NCBI GenBank assembly: GCA_038235705.1
Contig: JBBSTR010000047.1
Location: forward strand, 1 to 18,526
From: CANKBT01 sp038235705
GTDB lineage: Bacteria; Actinomycetota; Actinomycetes; Mycobacteriales; SCTD01
Direction of reading: 5' to 3'
DNA: 18,526 bases
The notes under the pieces were generated by a model. It had not been told where the DNA came from. It worked only from the letters and a program-made list of their open reading frames with translations, and made no database searches. This document shows positions 1 through 8,593 of the stretch, piece after piece (the stretch's first letter is position 1; the number at the start of each line of letters is the position of its first letter). A program made the translations under genes and the position numbers.

Positions 1-920
1 GCCACGCGCTCGTGCTCGGCCGGGTCGACGGCCTGGTCTTCGACGTCGCGGCCTTCACCAACCTGAGTCAGGACCACCTCGACTTCCACGGGGACATGGC
101 CACCTACGAGGCTGCGAAGGCCGAGCTGTTCACCCCGGCCCGCGCCACCCGCGCCGTGGTGGACGTCGCAGACCCGGCAGGGGCCCGGCTCGCCGCGCGC
201 GCGCTGGTGCCGACGGTCACCTGCGGGCCGCAGGGGCTGCTCGTGCCACCGACGTGGCGCGCGGAGCAGGTCGAGCCCGGTCCGGACGGCAGCAGCTTCC
301 GGCTGGTCGGGCCCGGTGTGGACCTGCCCGCCGCCGTACGCCTGCCGGGCGCCTTTAACGTCGCCAACGCCGTGCTCGCGCTGGCGACCCTGGTCGAGGC
401 GGGTGTCGACGTCGAGGCGGCCGTCGACGGTGTCGCCGCGCTCGCCGGCGTGCCGGGCCGGATGGAGCGGGTCGAGGCAGGTCAGCCGTTCCTGGCCGTC
501 GTGGACTACGCCCACACGCCGGAGGCGGTCAGCACGCTGCTCTCGGCGCTGCGGCCGGTCACCGAGGGCCGTCTGATCGTGGTGCTCGGCTGCGGCGGTG
601 ACCGCGACCGGGCCAAGCGTCCGCGGATGGGCAGGGCGGCCGCCGAGGGCGCCGACCTGGCCGTGCTGACCAGCGACAACCCGCGCAGCGAGGACCCGAG
701 CGCCATCCTGGCCGAGATGGCCGCCGGGGTGCCGGACGCAGCGCAGGCCGTCGTCGAGCCGGACCGGCAGGCCGCGATCGCGCTCGCCGTCCGTGCGGCC
801 CGGCCCGGCGACACCGTCGTGGTCGCCGGCAAGGGGCACGAGCAGGGTCAGGAGGTCGCCGGCGTGAAGACCCCGTTCGACGACCGGCTCGTGCTGCAGG
901 CGCTGCTGGCCGAGCGGTGA
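1..920 (+). CDS. murE: UDP-MurNAc-L-Ala-D-Glu:diaminopimelate ligase MurE, 5' end outside the window
   Basis: Cytoplasmic ATP-dependent ligase that adds diaminopimelate to UDP-MurNAc-L-Ala-D-Glu. The frame is open from the first bases and reads HALVLGRVDG, an internal MurE motif, so the gene starts left of the window. About 305 residues are present, against about 500 in the family, so the N-terminal UDP-binding domain and the P-loop are missing. Visible motifs are TNLSQDHLDFHG of the central domain, LPGAFNVANA, the domain junction VVDYAHTPEA, and TSDNPRSEDP near the C-terminus. The DNPR motif is known to bind diaminopimelate rather than lysine; it does not tell the meso from the LL form. The GTG at position 12 is internal and not a real start. 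The TGA stop at 918-920 overlaps the GTG start of murF by four bases, which suggests translational coupling. Identity is very secure. Confidence 0.96.
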   Translation, partial: HALVLGRVDGLVFDVAAFTNLSQDHLDFHGDMATYEAAKAELFTPARATRAVVDVADPAGARLAARALVPTVTCGPQGLLVPPTWRAEQVEPGPDGSSFRLVGPGVDLPAAVRLPGAFNVANAVLALATLVEAGVDVEAAVDGVAALAGVPGRMERVEAGQPFLAVVDYAHTPEAVSTLLSALRPVTEGRLIVVLGCGGDRDRAKRPRMGRAAAEGADLAVLTSDNPRSEDPSAILAEMAAGVPDAAQAVVEPDRQAAIALAVRAARPGDTVVVAGKGHEQGQEVAGVKTPFDDRLVLQALLAER

Positions 921-2275
921 TCGCCACCACGCTCGCGGGCGTCGCCCGAGCCGTGGGCGGGACGCTCGAAGGACCCGACGCGCCCGTGACCGGCCCGGTC
1001 GAGGTCGACAGCCGGCTGGTGCGCCCGGGCGGGCTCTTCCTCGCCCTGCCGGGGGAGCGGTCCGACGGGCACGACCACGTGGTCGCCGCCGTGGACGGGG
1101 GTGCCGCGGGCGCCGTCACGAGCCGGCCGGTCGAGGGTGCCTCGTGCGTCGTCGTCCCGGACGTCCTGGTGGCCCTGCAGGCGCTCGCCCGCGAGGTGTA
1201 CGCGACCGAGCCGCGACCGCTCACCTTCGGGATCACCGGCAGCAGCGGCAAGACCACCACCAAGGACCTGCTGGCACACGTCCTGGGCGAAGGCACGCTG
1301 GCCCCGGTCGGGTCCTTCAACAACGAGATCGGCATGCCGCTGACCTGCCTGCGTCGGGAGGCGAGCACGCCGTACGCCGTCCTGGAATACAGCGCGCGCG
1401 GCCTCGGCCACATCGCCTTCCTCACCGGGATCGTGCGGCCCGACGTGTCGATCGTGCTCAACGTCGGCTCCGCGCACCTCGGCGAGTTCGGCTCGTCCGA
1501 GGCGATCGCGGTGGCCAAGGGCGAGCTGGTCGAGGCGCTCGCCCCCGGCGGCCGTGCCGTGCTCGGCCCAGGTCCGCTCACCGCCGGCATGGCGCCCCGG
1601 GCACCGGAGGGCGCCACGGTCCAGGTCGTCCCCACCCCGGTGGGCCTGATGATCGACACCGGTGGACGGGCGAGCTTCGAGGTGGACGGCGAGCGGGTGC
1701 ACCTGCGCCTGGTCGGGGAGCACCAGGCGGCGAACGCGATGGCCGTGCTGGTCGCCGCGTCCGACGCCTACGGAGGCCCGGTCCGGCACGCCACCGTGCT
1801 CGAGCGCCTGCAGACCGCGGAGGCGGGCAGCCGTTGGCGGATGGCCGTCACCGAGCGCGCCGACGGCGTCACGATCGTCAACGACGCCTACAACGCGAAC
1901 CCCGAGGCCATGCGGGCCGCCCTCAAGACGCTCGCGGTGATGAGCGACGGCAAGAAGCGCCGGACCGTGGCCGTGCTCGGCGTGATGGGCGAGCTCGGTG
2001 AGGACAGTCGCGACCTGCACATGGACCTCGGCCGGTTCGTCGTGCGCCTGGACATCAGTCAGCTCGTCGTCGTCGGCGCAGCCGCCGGCGGGATCCACGC
2101 CGGCGCGGTGCTGGAGGGCAGCTGGGGCTCGGAGTCGCTGCACGTGCCGGACGTGGACGCCGCCCTGGCGCTGCTGCGGACCGAGCTGCGGCCGGGCGAC
2201 GTCGTGCTGGTGAAGGGCTCCCGCTCCGCCGGGCTCGAGCGCGTCGCCCAGGCGCTCGTGGAGGACGGCGCGTGA
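917..2275 (+). CDS. murF: UDP-MurNAc-tripeptide:D-alanyl-D-alanine ligase MurF
   Basis: Cytoplasmic Mur ligase that adds D-Ala-D-Ala to UDP-MurNAc-tripeptide, completing the pentapeptide precursor. The protein has 452 residues, normal for the family. The N-terminal substrate domain (about 1-100) contains the VDSRLVRPGGLFLAL motif. The ATP-binding P-loop GITGSSGKTTTKD lies at about 105-117. Lys201, in AVAKGEL, fits the carbamylated lysine of Mur ligases. The C-terminal domain starts near 320 with VNDAYNANP, a MurF signature. The GTG start at 917 overlaps the murE stop (GTGA), and the TGA stop overlaps the GTG of mraY in the same way, so the three genes are probably translated in a coupled manner. 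The residues EYSARGLGHI differ slightly from the more usual EMGARGxGHI but keep the motif. Nothing looks broken. Confidence 0.97.
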   Translation: MIATTLAGVARAVGGTLEGPDAPVTGPVEVDSRLVRPGGLFLALPGERSDGHDHVVAAVDGGAAGAVTSRPVEGASCVVVPDVLVALQALAREVYATEPRPLTFGITGSSGKTTTKDLLAHVLGEGTLAPVGSFNNEIGMPLTCLRREASTPYAVLEYSARGLGHIAFLTGIVRPDVSIVLNVGSAHLGEFGSSEAIAVAKGELVEALAPGGRAVLGPGPLTAGMAPRAPEGATVQVVPTPVGLMIDTGGRASFEVDGERVHLRLVGEHQAANAMAVLVAASDAYGGPVRHATVLERLQTAEAGSRWRMAVTERADGVTIVNDAYNANPEAMRAALKTLAVMSDGKKRRTVAVLGVMGELGEDSRDLHMDLGRFVVRLDISQLVVVGAAAGGIHAGAVLEGSWGSESLHVPDVDAALALLRTELRPGDVVLVKGSRSAGLERVAQALVEDGA

Positions 2276-3354
2276 GGTCGGTCCTCATCGCGGCGATGAC
2301 CGGCCTCATCGTCTCCCTGCTGGGCACCCCGGCGGTGATCAAGATGCTTCGTCGGCGCGGCTACGGCCAGGAGATCCGCGAGGACGGCCCGGCCAGCCAC
2401 GCGGTCAAGCGTGGCACCCCGACGATGGGCGGGGTGGTGATCATCGTGGCGACCGTCCTCGGCTACGGGGTGGCTCACCTGACCGTCATCAGCCGCGCCG
2501 ACCGCGGCCCCACCGCCAGCGGCCTGCTCGTGCTCGGGCTGATGGTCGGGCTCGGCCTGGTGGGCTTCCTCGACGACTTCATCAAGATCCGCAAACAGCG
2601 TTCGCTCGGGCTGACCGCAGCCGCGAAGTTCGCCGGTCAGCTGATCGTCGGGGTGGCCTTCGCGCTCGGCGCCCTGCAGTTCCGCAACGGCGCCGGGTTG
2701 CGGCCGGCGTCGACCAACCTGTCCTTCATCCGCGACTACGGCGCGATCGCGCTCGGCACCGTCGGCTTCGTGATCTTCGCGTACGTCGTGATCACGGCCA
2801 CGTCCAACGCGGTCAACCTCACCGACGGCCTCGACGGCCTCGCCACCGGGTCCAGCGCGATGGTCTTCGCCGCGTACGTCGTGATCGCGTTCTGGCAGTT
2901 CGGCAACAGCTGCGCACGCGCGGCGGGACCGGGCTGCTACGAGGTGCGGGACCCGCTGGACCTCGCGCTGGTCGCCGCGGCGGCGATGGGCGCCTGCTTC
3001 GGCTTCCTGTGGTGGAACGCCAGCCCAGCCAAGATCTTCATGGGCGACACCGGGTCGCTGGCGATCGGTGGCACGTTCGCCGGCCTCGCGATCCTCACCC
3101 AGACCGAGCTGCTGCTCGTGGTGCTCGGCGGCCTGTTCGTGATCGAGACGCTGTCGGTGATCATCCAGGTCGCCTACTTCAAGGCCACCCGGAAGCGGGT
3201 GTTCAACATGGCGCCGATCCATCACCACTTCGAGCTGGCCGGCTGGCGCGAGACGACCGTGATCGTGCGGTTCTGGATCATCGCCGGGCTGGCCGTGGCC
3301 TTCGGGCTGGGGTTGTTCTACGCCGAGTACATCTCGGCCACACCGCTGGCGTGA
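2272..3354 (+). CDS. mraY: Phospho-MurNAc-pentapeptide transferase MraY (lipid I synthase)
   Basis: Integral membrane enzyme that transfers phospho-MurNAc-pentapeptide from UDP to undecaprenyl phosphate, forming lipid I. It has 360 residues, the usual length, with many hydrophobic segments, consistent with the family's ten helices. The signature motifs are present in order: VKRGTPTMGG (46-54), FLDDFIKIRKQRSLGL with the paired aspartates at 101-102, NAVNLTDGLDGLATG (179-193), FMGDTGSLAIGG (256-267, Asp258) and MAPIHHHFELAGW (313-325). These cover the magnesium and UDP-sugar binding residues. The GTG start at 2272 overlaps the murF stop. It is followed after 19 bases by murD, the only clear gap between genes in the murE-ftsQ block. 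Identity is certain from the motifs. Confidence 0.98.
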   Translation: MRSVLIAAMTGLIVSLLGTPAVIKMLRRRGYGQEIREDGPASHAVKRGTPTMGGVVIIVATVLGYGVAHLTVISRADRGPTASGLLVLGLMVGLGLVGFLDDFIKIRKQRSLGLTAAAKFAGQLIVGVAFALGALQFRNGAGLRPASTNLSFIRDYGAIALGTVGFVIFAYVVITATSNAVNLTDGLDGLATGSSAMVFAAYVVIAFWQFGNSCARAAGPGCYEVRDPLDLALVAAAAMGACFGFLWWNASPAKIFMGDTGSLAIGGTFAGLAILTQTELLLVVLGGLFVIETLSVIIQVAYFKATRKRVFNMAPIHHHFELAGWRETTVIVRFWIIAGLAVAFGLGLFYAEYISATPLA

Positions 3355-3373
3355 ACACGCCCCAGGAACAGGC

Positions 3374-4717
3374 ATGAGCGGGTACGGCGGTCGTGCGGTC
3401 CTCGTGGCCGGCGCGGGGGTCAGCGGCGCCGCGGCCGCGCGAGCCCTGCGCGAGCGGGGCGCGGTCGTGACGGTCGCCGACGCGGGGGCTGCGGCCGAGG
3501 TGCGGGCGGACGGCTTCACCGTCCGAGACCTGACCGAGGCTCCGGCCGACACCGACCTGGTCGTCGTCTCGCCCGGCTGGCGTCCGGGCACCCCCCTTCT
3601 GGTGGACGCACAGCGCCGTGGTGTGGAGGTGATCGGCGAGGTCGAGCTGGCTCGGCGGCTCGGCGGCCCGGACGGACCGCCCTGGCTCGCCGTCACCGGC
3701 ACGAACGGCAAGACCACCACGGTCACCATGCTCGAGCAGGTGCTGCGCGCGGCCGGTCACAGAGTCGTCGCGGCCGGCAACATCGGACTGGCGCTCGTCG
3801 AGGCGGTCACCGGGCCGTACGACGTGCTCGCCGTCGAGCTGTCCAGCTTCCAGCTGCACTGGTCGCCTCGGGTCGACCTGGCCGCCGGCGCTCTGCTGAA
3901 CCTGTCGGACGACCATCTCGACTGGCACGGCGGTCCCGCCGCCTACGCGGAGGCGAAGACCCGGGTCTGGACCGGCGGCGTCGCGGTCGGCAACCTCGAC
4001 GACCCGGCGACGGCGCGGCTCCTGGACCGTGCCCCGGGCACCCGGGTCGGGTTCAGCCTCCGGAGCCCCCGGGTCGGCGAGCTGGGCGTGGTCGAGGACC
4101 TGCTCGTCGACCGGGCCTTCCCGGACGTGTCGGGCGAGGCGACCGCGCTGGCCGAGCTGGGCGACCTGGCCCTGCCCGGAGACCACAACGTCGCGAACGC
4201 GCTGGCCGCGCTCGCGCTCGCGCGGTCCTACGGGGTGTCGGCGCAGGCTTGCCGCGACGGGCTGAGGGCGACCCAGCCGGGGGAGCACCGCAACGCGCTC
4301 GTCGGCGTCGTGGACGGGGTCGCCTACGTCGACGACAGCAAGGCGACGAACCCGCACGCGGCCTTGGCGAGCCTGTCGGCGTACGCCCCGGTGGTGTGGG
4401 TCGCCGGCGGCCTGCTCAAGGGCGCCGACGTCGAGCCGCTCGTGCGTGCGGCCGTGCCACGGCTGCGGGCAGCGGTGCTGCTCGGCGAGGACCGGGTCCC
4501 GTTCCGGGACGCGCTCGCGCGACACGCGCCCGATCTCCCCGTGGTCGAGGTGACGGCGACCGACACTGCCTGCATGTCCGAAGCCGTCCGCGCCGCCGCG
4601 ACCTTGGCCGAGCCGGGGGACACCGTCCTGCTGGCTCCGGCTGCCGCCTCCTTCGACCGCTTCGCGGACTACGCCGAGCGCGGCCGGCTGTTCGCCGACG
4701 CGGTGCGGAGCCTCTGA
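3374..4717 (+). CDS. murD: UDP-MurNAc-L-alanine:D-glutamate ligase MurD
   Basis: Cytoplasmic ATP-dependent ligase that adds D-glutamate to UDP-MurNAc-L-Ala. The protein has 447 residues, normal for MurD. The N-terminal Rossmann-like domain begins with VLVAGAGVSGAAAARAL. The P-loop VTGTNGKTTTVTM is at about 108-120, followed by GNIG, AVELSSFQL and LSDDHLDWHG. The LPGDHNVANALAA motif and YVDDSKATNPHA mark the end of the central domain and the C-terminal domain. The ATG start at 3374 is preceded by AGGA six bases upstream. An earlier GTG at 3351 is out of frame. The stop overlaps the ATG of ftsW as TGATG. No key residue appears to be missing. Confidence 0.97.
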   Translation: MSGYGGRAVLVAGAGVSGAAAARALRERGAVVTVADAGAAAEVRADGFTVRDLTEAPADTDLVVVSPGWRPGTPLLVDAQRRGVEVIGEVELARRLGGPDGPPWLAVTGTNGKTTTVTMLEQVLRAAGHRVVAAGNIGLALVEAVTGPYDVLAVELSSFQLHWSPRVDLAAGALLNLSDDHLDWHGGPAAYAEAKTRVWTGGVAVGNLDDPATARLLDRAPGTRVGFSLRSPRVGELGVVEDLLVDRAFPDVSGEATALAELGDLALPGDHNVANALAALALARSYGVSAQACRDGLRATQPGEHRNALVGVVDGVAYVDDSKATNPHAALASLSAYAPVVWVAGGLLKGADVEPLVRAAVPRLRAAVLLGEDRVPFRDALARHAPDLPVVEVTATDTACMSEAVRAAATLAEPGDTVLLAPAAASFDRFADYAERGRLFADAVRSL

Positions 4718-6030
4718 TGTCGGTCCTCGGGCTCGATCTCCCCCGCCAGCGCGACGCCGGCGAGGCCCGTCGCGTGCCTCCCCTGCAGCGTCCGCTCGCC
4801 AGCTACCACCTGCTCCTCGGAGCGACCCTGCTGCTGGTGTCGCTGGGGCTGGTGATGGTCTTCTCGGCGTCCAGCGTCCGGGCGTACGGGACCTTCGGCT
4901 CCTCGTTCTCGATCGCCCTCAAGCAGGGGATCTTCATCGCGGTCAGCCTGCCCGTGATGTTCGCTGCCTCCCGTGCACCGGTGCGGCTCTGGCGGATGGC
5001 CGGCTATCCGCTGCTGATCGCCTCGGTCCTGATGCTGGTCCTGGTGCTGGTCCCGGGCGTGGGGCGCGGGGTGGACGGTTCCACCCGATGGATCCCGCTG
5101 CCGGGCAACTTCAACCTGCAACCGAGCGAGCTGGCCAAGCTGGCGCTCGCGCTGTGGGGGGCCGACCTGCTGGTGCGCAAGGACAAGCTGCTCGGCGACC
5201 CGAAGCACCTGTTCATCCCGCTGCTCCCGGTCGCCGGGTTGCTCCTGGGCCTGATCATGCTGGAGCCCGACCTCGGTACGACGCTCGCCACGACCGCGGT
5301 GGTGCTGGCGCTGCTGTGGACCGTCGGGACGCCGTTCCGCTGGTTCCTGCCGTTTCTCGGCGTGCTCGTCGCCGGTGCCGGCTTTCTGGCCGTCTCCGCG
5401 CCCTACCGGCTCGCACGGCTTGCCTCCTTCGTGGACCCGTGCAGCCCGGAGCACCGACTGGTCGGCGGCTACCAGGCCTGTCAGGGCCTGCAGGCGCTCG
5501 CGTCCGGCGGCCCGTTCGGGCTCGGTCTCGGCGCGAGCCGGGAGAAGTGGGCCGGCGGCCTGCCGAACGCCCACACCGACTACGTCTTCGCGATCATCGG
5601 CGAGGAGCTCGGGCTGCTCGGCACCCTCTCGGTGCTGATCCTGTTCGCAGTGCTCACCTACTCCGGGGTGCGGATCTCGCAACGGGCCACCGACCCGTTC
5701 GTGCGGCTGGTCTCGGCCGCCCTCACCGCGTGGCTGGCGGCACAGGCGATCATCAACCTGGGTGCCGTCGTCGGCCTGCTGCCGATCACCGGCATCCCGT
5801 TGCCGCTGGTCTCCTTCGGTGGGTCGTCGATGCTCGCGACGATGGTCGCCGTCGGGATCCTGCTCTCCTTCGCCCGCCAGGAGCCGGGGGCCTCGGCAGC
5901 GCTGGCCGCCCGTCGGGCCGGCTGGCGCGCGCGGCTGCCCGGGTCCACCCCGCGACCGACGGCTCGGCGTCCCGCCGGGCGCGGCGGCGCGACCCGACGC
6001 AGCTCCCGAGCCGTTCCCCGTCGTCGGTGA
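4717..6030 (+). CDS. ftsW: SEDS septal peptidoglycan polymerase FtsW
   Basis: Polytopic membrane glycosyltransferase that polymerises lipid II at the septum together with a class B penicillin-binding protein, whose gene is not in this window. The protein has 437 residues. SEDS motifs present are MVFSASS (47-53), GSTRWIPLPG (121-130), QPSELAKLAL (135-144), MLEPDLGTTL (181-190), NAHTDYVFAIIGEELG (284-299), whose aspartate fits the catalytic one, and GIPLPLVSFGGSSM (359-372). The frame stays open upstream, but the ATG at 4717 follows the murD stop and precedes a typical FtsW N-terminus, so the longer form is rejected. The C-terminus (about 399-437) is an Arg/Pro-rich cytoplasmic tail. The loop DPCSPEHRLVGGYQACQGL carries two cysteines (242 and 255). 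FtsW is preferred to RodA because of the dcw context. Confidence 0.95.
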   Translation: MSVLGLDLPRQRDAGEARRVPPLQRPLASYHLLLGATLLLVSLGLVMVFSASSVRAYGTFGSSFSIALKQGIFIAVSLPVMFAASRAPVRLWRMAGYPLLIASVLMLVLVLVPGVGRGVDGSTRWIPLPGNFNLQPSELAKLALALWGADLLVRKDKLLGDPKHLFIPLLPVAGLLLGLIMLEPDLGTTLATTAVVLALLWTVGTPFRWFLPFLGVLVAGAGFLAVSAPYRLARLASFVDPCSPEHRLVGGYQACQGLQALASGGPFGLGLGASREKWAGGLPNAHTDYVFAIIGEELGLLGTLSVLILFAVLTYSGVRISQRATDPFVRLVSAALTAWLAAQAIINLGAVVGLLPITGIPLPLVSFGGSSMLATMVAVGILLSFARQEPGASAALAARRAGWRARLPGSTPRPTARRPAGRGGATRRSSRAVPRRR

Positions 6031-7136
6031 ACGACGCCCCCGGTCCCGTCGTCCTGGTCGCGGGGGGCGGTACGGCCGGCCACGTCGAGCCCGCGCTGGC
6101 GCTGGCCGACGCCGTCGTGCGTCGTGACCCCGCCTCGCGCGTCCTGGCCCTCGGTACGGCATCGGGCCTGGAGGCCAGGCTCGTACCTGCCCGCGGCTAC
6201 CGGCTGCTGGAGATCGACCGGGTCCCGCTCCCGCGTCGTCCGACGCCCGCGCTGCTCCGGGTCCCGGGCCGGCTCGCGCGCGCCGTGCGGCAGGCCGGCC
6301 GTCACCTCGACGAGCACCACGTCGACGTCGTCGTGGGGTTCGGCGGCTACGTGGCGCTGCCGGCCTACCTCGCGGCCCGACGTCGTCGCACCCCGATCGT
6401 GGTCCACGAGGCGAACGCCCGGGCCGGGCTCGCGAACCGGGTCGGGGCGCGCCTCACGCCCCACGTCGTGAGCACCGTCGCCGGCACCGGGCTGCGTGGC
6501 GAGCAGGTGCTGGGCCTGCCGCTCCGGCGCGAGGTCGCACAGCTGGACCGCTCCGCCGCCCGACCCGCCGCACGGCGGGCCCTCGGGCTCGGCGAGGGTC
6601 CGGTTCTGCTCGTCACGGGCGGCTCGCAGGGCGCGCGGCGGATCAACGAGGCGGTCGCCGCCGCTGCCCACGACCTCGTGGCCGCCGGCGCTCAGGTGCT
6701 GCACGTGACCGGGCCGAAGAACGCGGAGCAGGTCGCCGCCCAGGTAGGGCAGCTGCCCGGCTACGTCGTGGTGCCGTACGTGGACGGGATGCAGCAGGCC
6801 TACGCCGCGGCTGACCTTGTCCTGTGCCGCTCCGGCGCGATGACCTGCGCCGAGCTGGCGGCGGTCGGGCTGCCCGCCGTCTACGTCCCGCTGCCGCACG
6901 GCAACGGCGAGCAGGCGCTGAACGCCTCCGCTCTCGTCGCGGCCGGCGGCGGTGTGCTCGTCGACGACGGTGCGCTCGACGCGGAGGCCGTACGGAGCCT
7001 GGTCCTGCCGCTGCTCACCGACCCTGACCGGCTCCGGGTCATGGGCACCGCCGCCGCCGGGCTCGGGCACCGTGACGCCGACCTCGCGGTGGCCGACCTG
7101 GTCCTGTCCGTGGTGCGTACCCCGGTGGAAGCATGA
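6027..7136 (+). CDS. murG: UDP-GlcNAc:lipid I N-acetylglucosaminyltransferase MurG
   Basis: Membrane-associated GT-B glycosyltransferase (family GT28) that converts lipid I to lipid II on the inner face of the membrane. The start chosen is GTG at 6027, overlapping the ftsW stop (GTGA); the protein is then 369 residues, the usual size. The N-terminal glycine-rich motif GGGTAGHVEPALALA begins at about residue 13, and the FGGYVALPAYLAA and HEANARAGLANR motifs follow. The C-terminal nucleotide-binding domain has LLVTGGSQGARRIN and RSGAMTCAELAAVGLPAVYVPLP. The HGNGEQ motif is close to the usual xxQxxNA signature (here EQALNASAL). The frame remains open upstream inside ftsW, but that part is out of frame with ftsW and has no homology to MurG. 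The stop overlaps murC as ATGA. Confidence 0.97.
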   Translation: MNDAPGPVVLVAGGGTAGHVEPALALADAVVRRDPASRVLALGTASGLEARLVPARGYRLLEIDRVPLPRRPTPALLRVPGRLARAVRQAGRHLDEHHVDVVVGFGGYVALPAYLAARRRRTPIVVHEANARAGLANRVGARLTPHVVSTVAGTGLRGEQVLGLPLRREVAQLDRSAARPAARRALGLGEGPVLLVTGGSQGARRINEAVAAAAHDLVAAGAQVLHVTGPKNAEQVAAQVGQLPGYVVVPYVDGMQQAYAAADLVLCRSGAMTCAELAAVGLPAVYVPLPHGNGEQALNASALVAAGGGVLVDDGALDAEAVRSLVLPLLTDPDRLRVMGTAAAGLGHRDADLAVADLVLSVVRTPVEA

Positions 7137-8593
7137 CCCCGAGCGCTGCGCTGCTGACCGGCCGGGTGCACCTGGTGGGGATCGGCGGAGCCGGGATGAG
7201 CGGCATCGCCCGCGTCCTGCTCGCCCGAGGCGGGCAGGTGTCCGGCAGCGACGCCAAGGATTCGCGTGCCGTGACGGAGCTGCGTGCTTTGGGGGCGACC
7301 GTCCATCTCGGTCACGACGCGGCGCACACCGTCGGTGCGTCCGTCGTCGTGGTGAGCACCGCGATCACGCCCAGCAACCCGGAGCTGGTGGCCGCACGAG
7401 CAGCCGGGACGCCGGTGCTGCCCCGCGCCGAGGCGCTGGCGGCGCTCATGGTCGGCCGTCGCGGCGTGGCGGTGGCCGGCACGCACGGCAAGACGACGAC
7501 CACCTCGATGCTCACCGTCGCCGCGTTCCACTGCGGGGTGGACCCGAGCTTCGCCATCGGGGGAGACCTCAACGAGGCCGCCAGCAACGCGCACCACGGG
7601 TCTGGCGAGCTGTTCATCGTCGAGGCAGACGAGAGCGACGGCAGCTTCCTCGCCTACCGGCCCGAGCTGGCCGTCGTCACCAACGTCGAGGCCGACCACC
7701 TGGACCACTACGGGACCGGTGAGGCAGTCGCTCAGGCGTTCGTGGACTTCGCGACGACCGTCGGCCCGGGCGGGCTCGTGACCTGCGCCGACGACGCCGG
7801 AGCCCGGGCGCTGACCGAGACCGTCCGCGCACAGGGCGTACGGGTGCGCACCTACGGCGAGGCGGACGACGCCGACCTGCGGGTCACCGGGCTCACCGTC
7901 AAGGGGACCACGAGCACCTGGACGCCGGTGCTGTCCGGCCGTCGGCTCCCACCGGTGCACCTCGCCGTACCGGGCCGGCACCTCGCCCTGAACAGCGCCG
8001 CCGCGCTGCTCGCTGGCAGCACCCTCGGGCTGTCCGAGCCCCTGCTCGTCGCCGGGCTCGGCCTGTACACCGGTGTGCGGCGTCGGATGGAGCTGAAGGG
8101 CCAGGTCGAGGGCGTACGCGTCTACGACGACTACGCGCACCATCCCACCGAGGTGACCGCGCAGTTGCTCGCAGCGCGCGAGGTCGTCGCCGGAGGACGG
8201 TTGGTCGTGGCGTTCCAGCCGCACCGCTGGAGCCGTACGCAGGCCTTCGCCGCCGGCTTCGGTCGCGCGCTCGCGCTCGCCGACGAGGTCGTCGTGATGG
8301 AGGTGTACGCCGCCGGGGAGGAGCCGATCCCGGGTGCCGGCGGGGCCGTCGTCGCCGCAGCCGTCCCGCTGCCGCCGGGGCGCGTGCTGTTCGAGCCCAG
8401 CTGGTCGGCCGTCCCGGGACTGCTCGCCTCGCTGGCCCGGCCCGGCGACATGGTGCTCACGCTCGGCGCCGGCGACGTCACGCTGATCGGCCCTGAGGTC
8501 CTGCGACTCATGCAGGAGCGGTCCGCGCCACCTGCCGGTCCGGCCCCGACCACCGGGTCCGAGGACCCCCCGACGCACCTGGAGACCCGGTGA
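7133..8593 (+). CDS. murC: UDP-MurNAc:L-alanine ligase MurC
   Basis: Cytoplasmic ATP-dependent ligase that attaches L-alanine to UDP-MurNAc, the first amino acid step. It has 486 residues. The N-terminal motif VHLVGIGGAGMSGIARVL (about 12-29) is diagnostic of MurC. The P-loop GTHGKTTTT is at 116-124, with EADESDGSF, NVEADHLDHY and VYDDYAHHPTE in the central and C-terminal domains, and FQPHRWSRT near the C-terminal nucleotide contact. The ATG start overlaps the murG stop (ATGA) and the TGA stop overlaps the GTG of ftsQ (GTGA). The last 25 or so residues are a Pro/Thr-rich extension without recognisable motif. murB and ddl do not follow it, which is normal for actinomycetes. Confidence 0.97.
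   Translation: MTPSAALLTGRVHLVGIGGAGMSGIARVLLARGGQVSGSDAKDSRAVTELRALGATVHLGHDAAHTVGASVVVVSTAITPSNPELVAARAAGTPVLPRAEALAALMVGRRGVAVAGTHGKTTTTSMLTVAAFHCGVDPSFAIGGDLNEAASNAHHGSGELFIVEADESDGSFLAYRPELAVVTNVEADHLDHYGTGEAVAQAFVDFATTVGPGGLVTCADDAGARALTETVRAQGVRVRTYGEADDADLRVTGLTVKGTTSTWTPVLSGRRLPPVHLAVPGRHLALNSAAALLAGSTLGLSEPLLVAGLGLYTGVRRRMELKGQVEGVRVYDDYAHHPTEVTAQLLAAREVVAGGRLVVAFQPHRWSRTQAFAAGFGRALALADEVVVMEVYAAGEEPIPGAGGAVVAAAVPLPPGRVLFEPSWSAVPGLLASLARPGDMVLTLGAGDVTLIGPEVLRLMQERSAPPAGPAPTTGSEDPPTHLETR

Noticed and set aside
559..1659. Long minus-strand open frame opposite murE and murF
   Set aside because: A shadow of G/C-ended codons on the plus strand; low-complexity Arg/Ser/Pro translation and no recognisable domain.
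848..3729. Two long minus-strand open frames (848-2143 and 2059-3729)
   Set aside because: Opposite well-supported murF, mraY and murD; His/Arg/Asp-rich translations without motifs.
4249..4716. Upstream in-frame extension of ftsW inside murD
   Set aside because: The translation is an Arg/Ala/Gly-rich shadow of murD; ftsW homology begins at the ATG at 4717.
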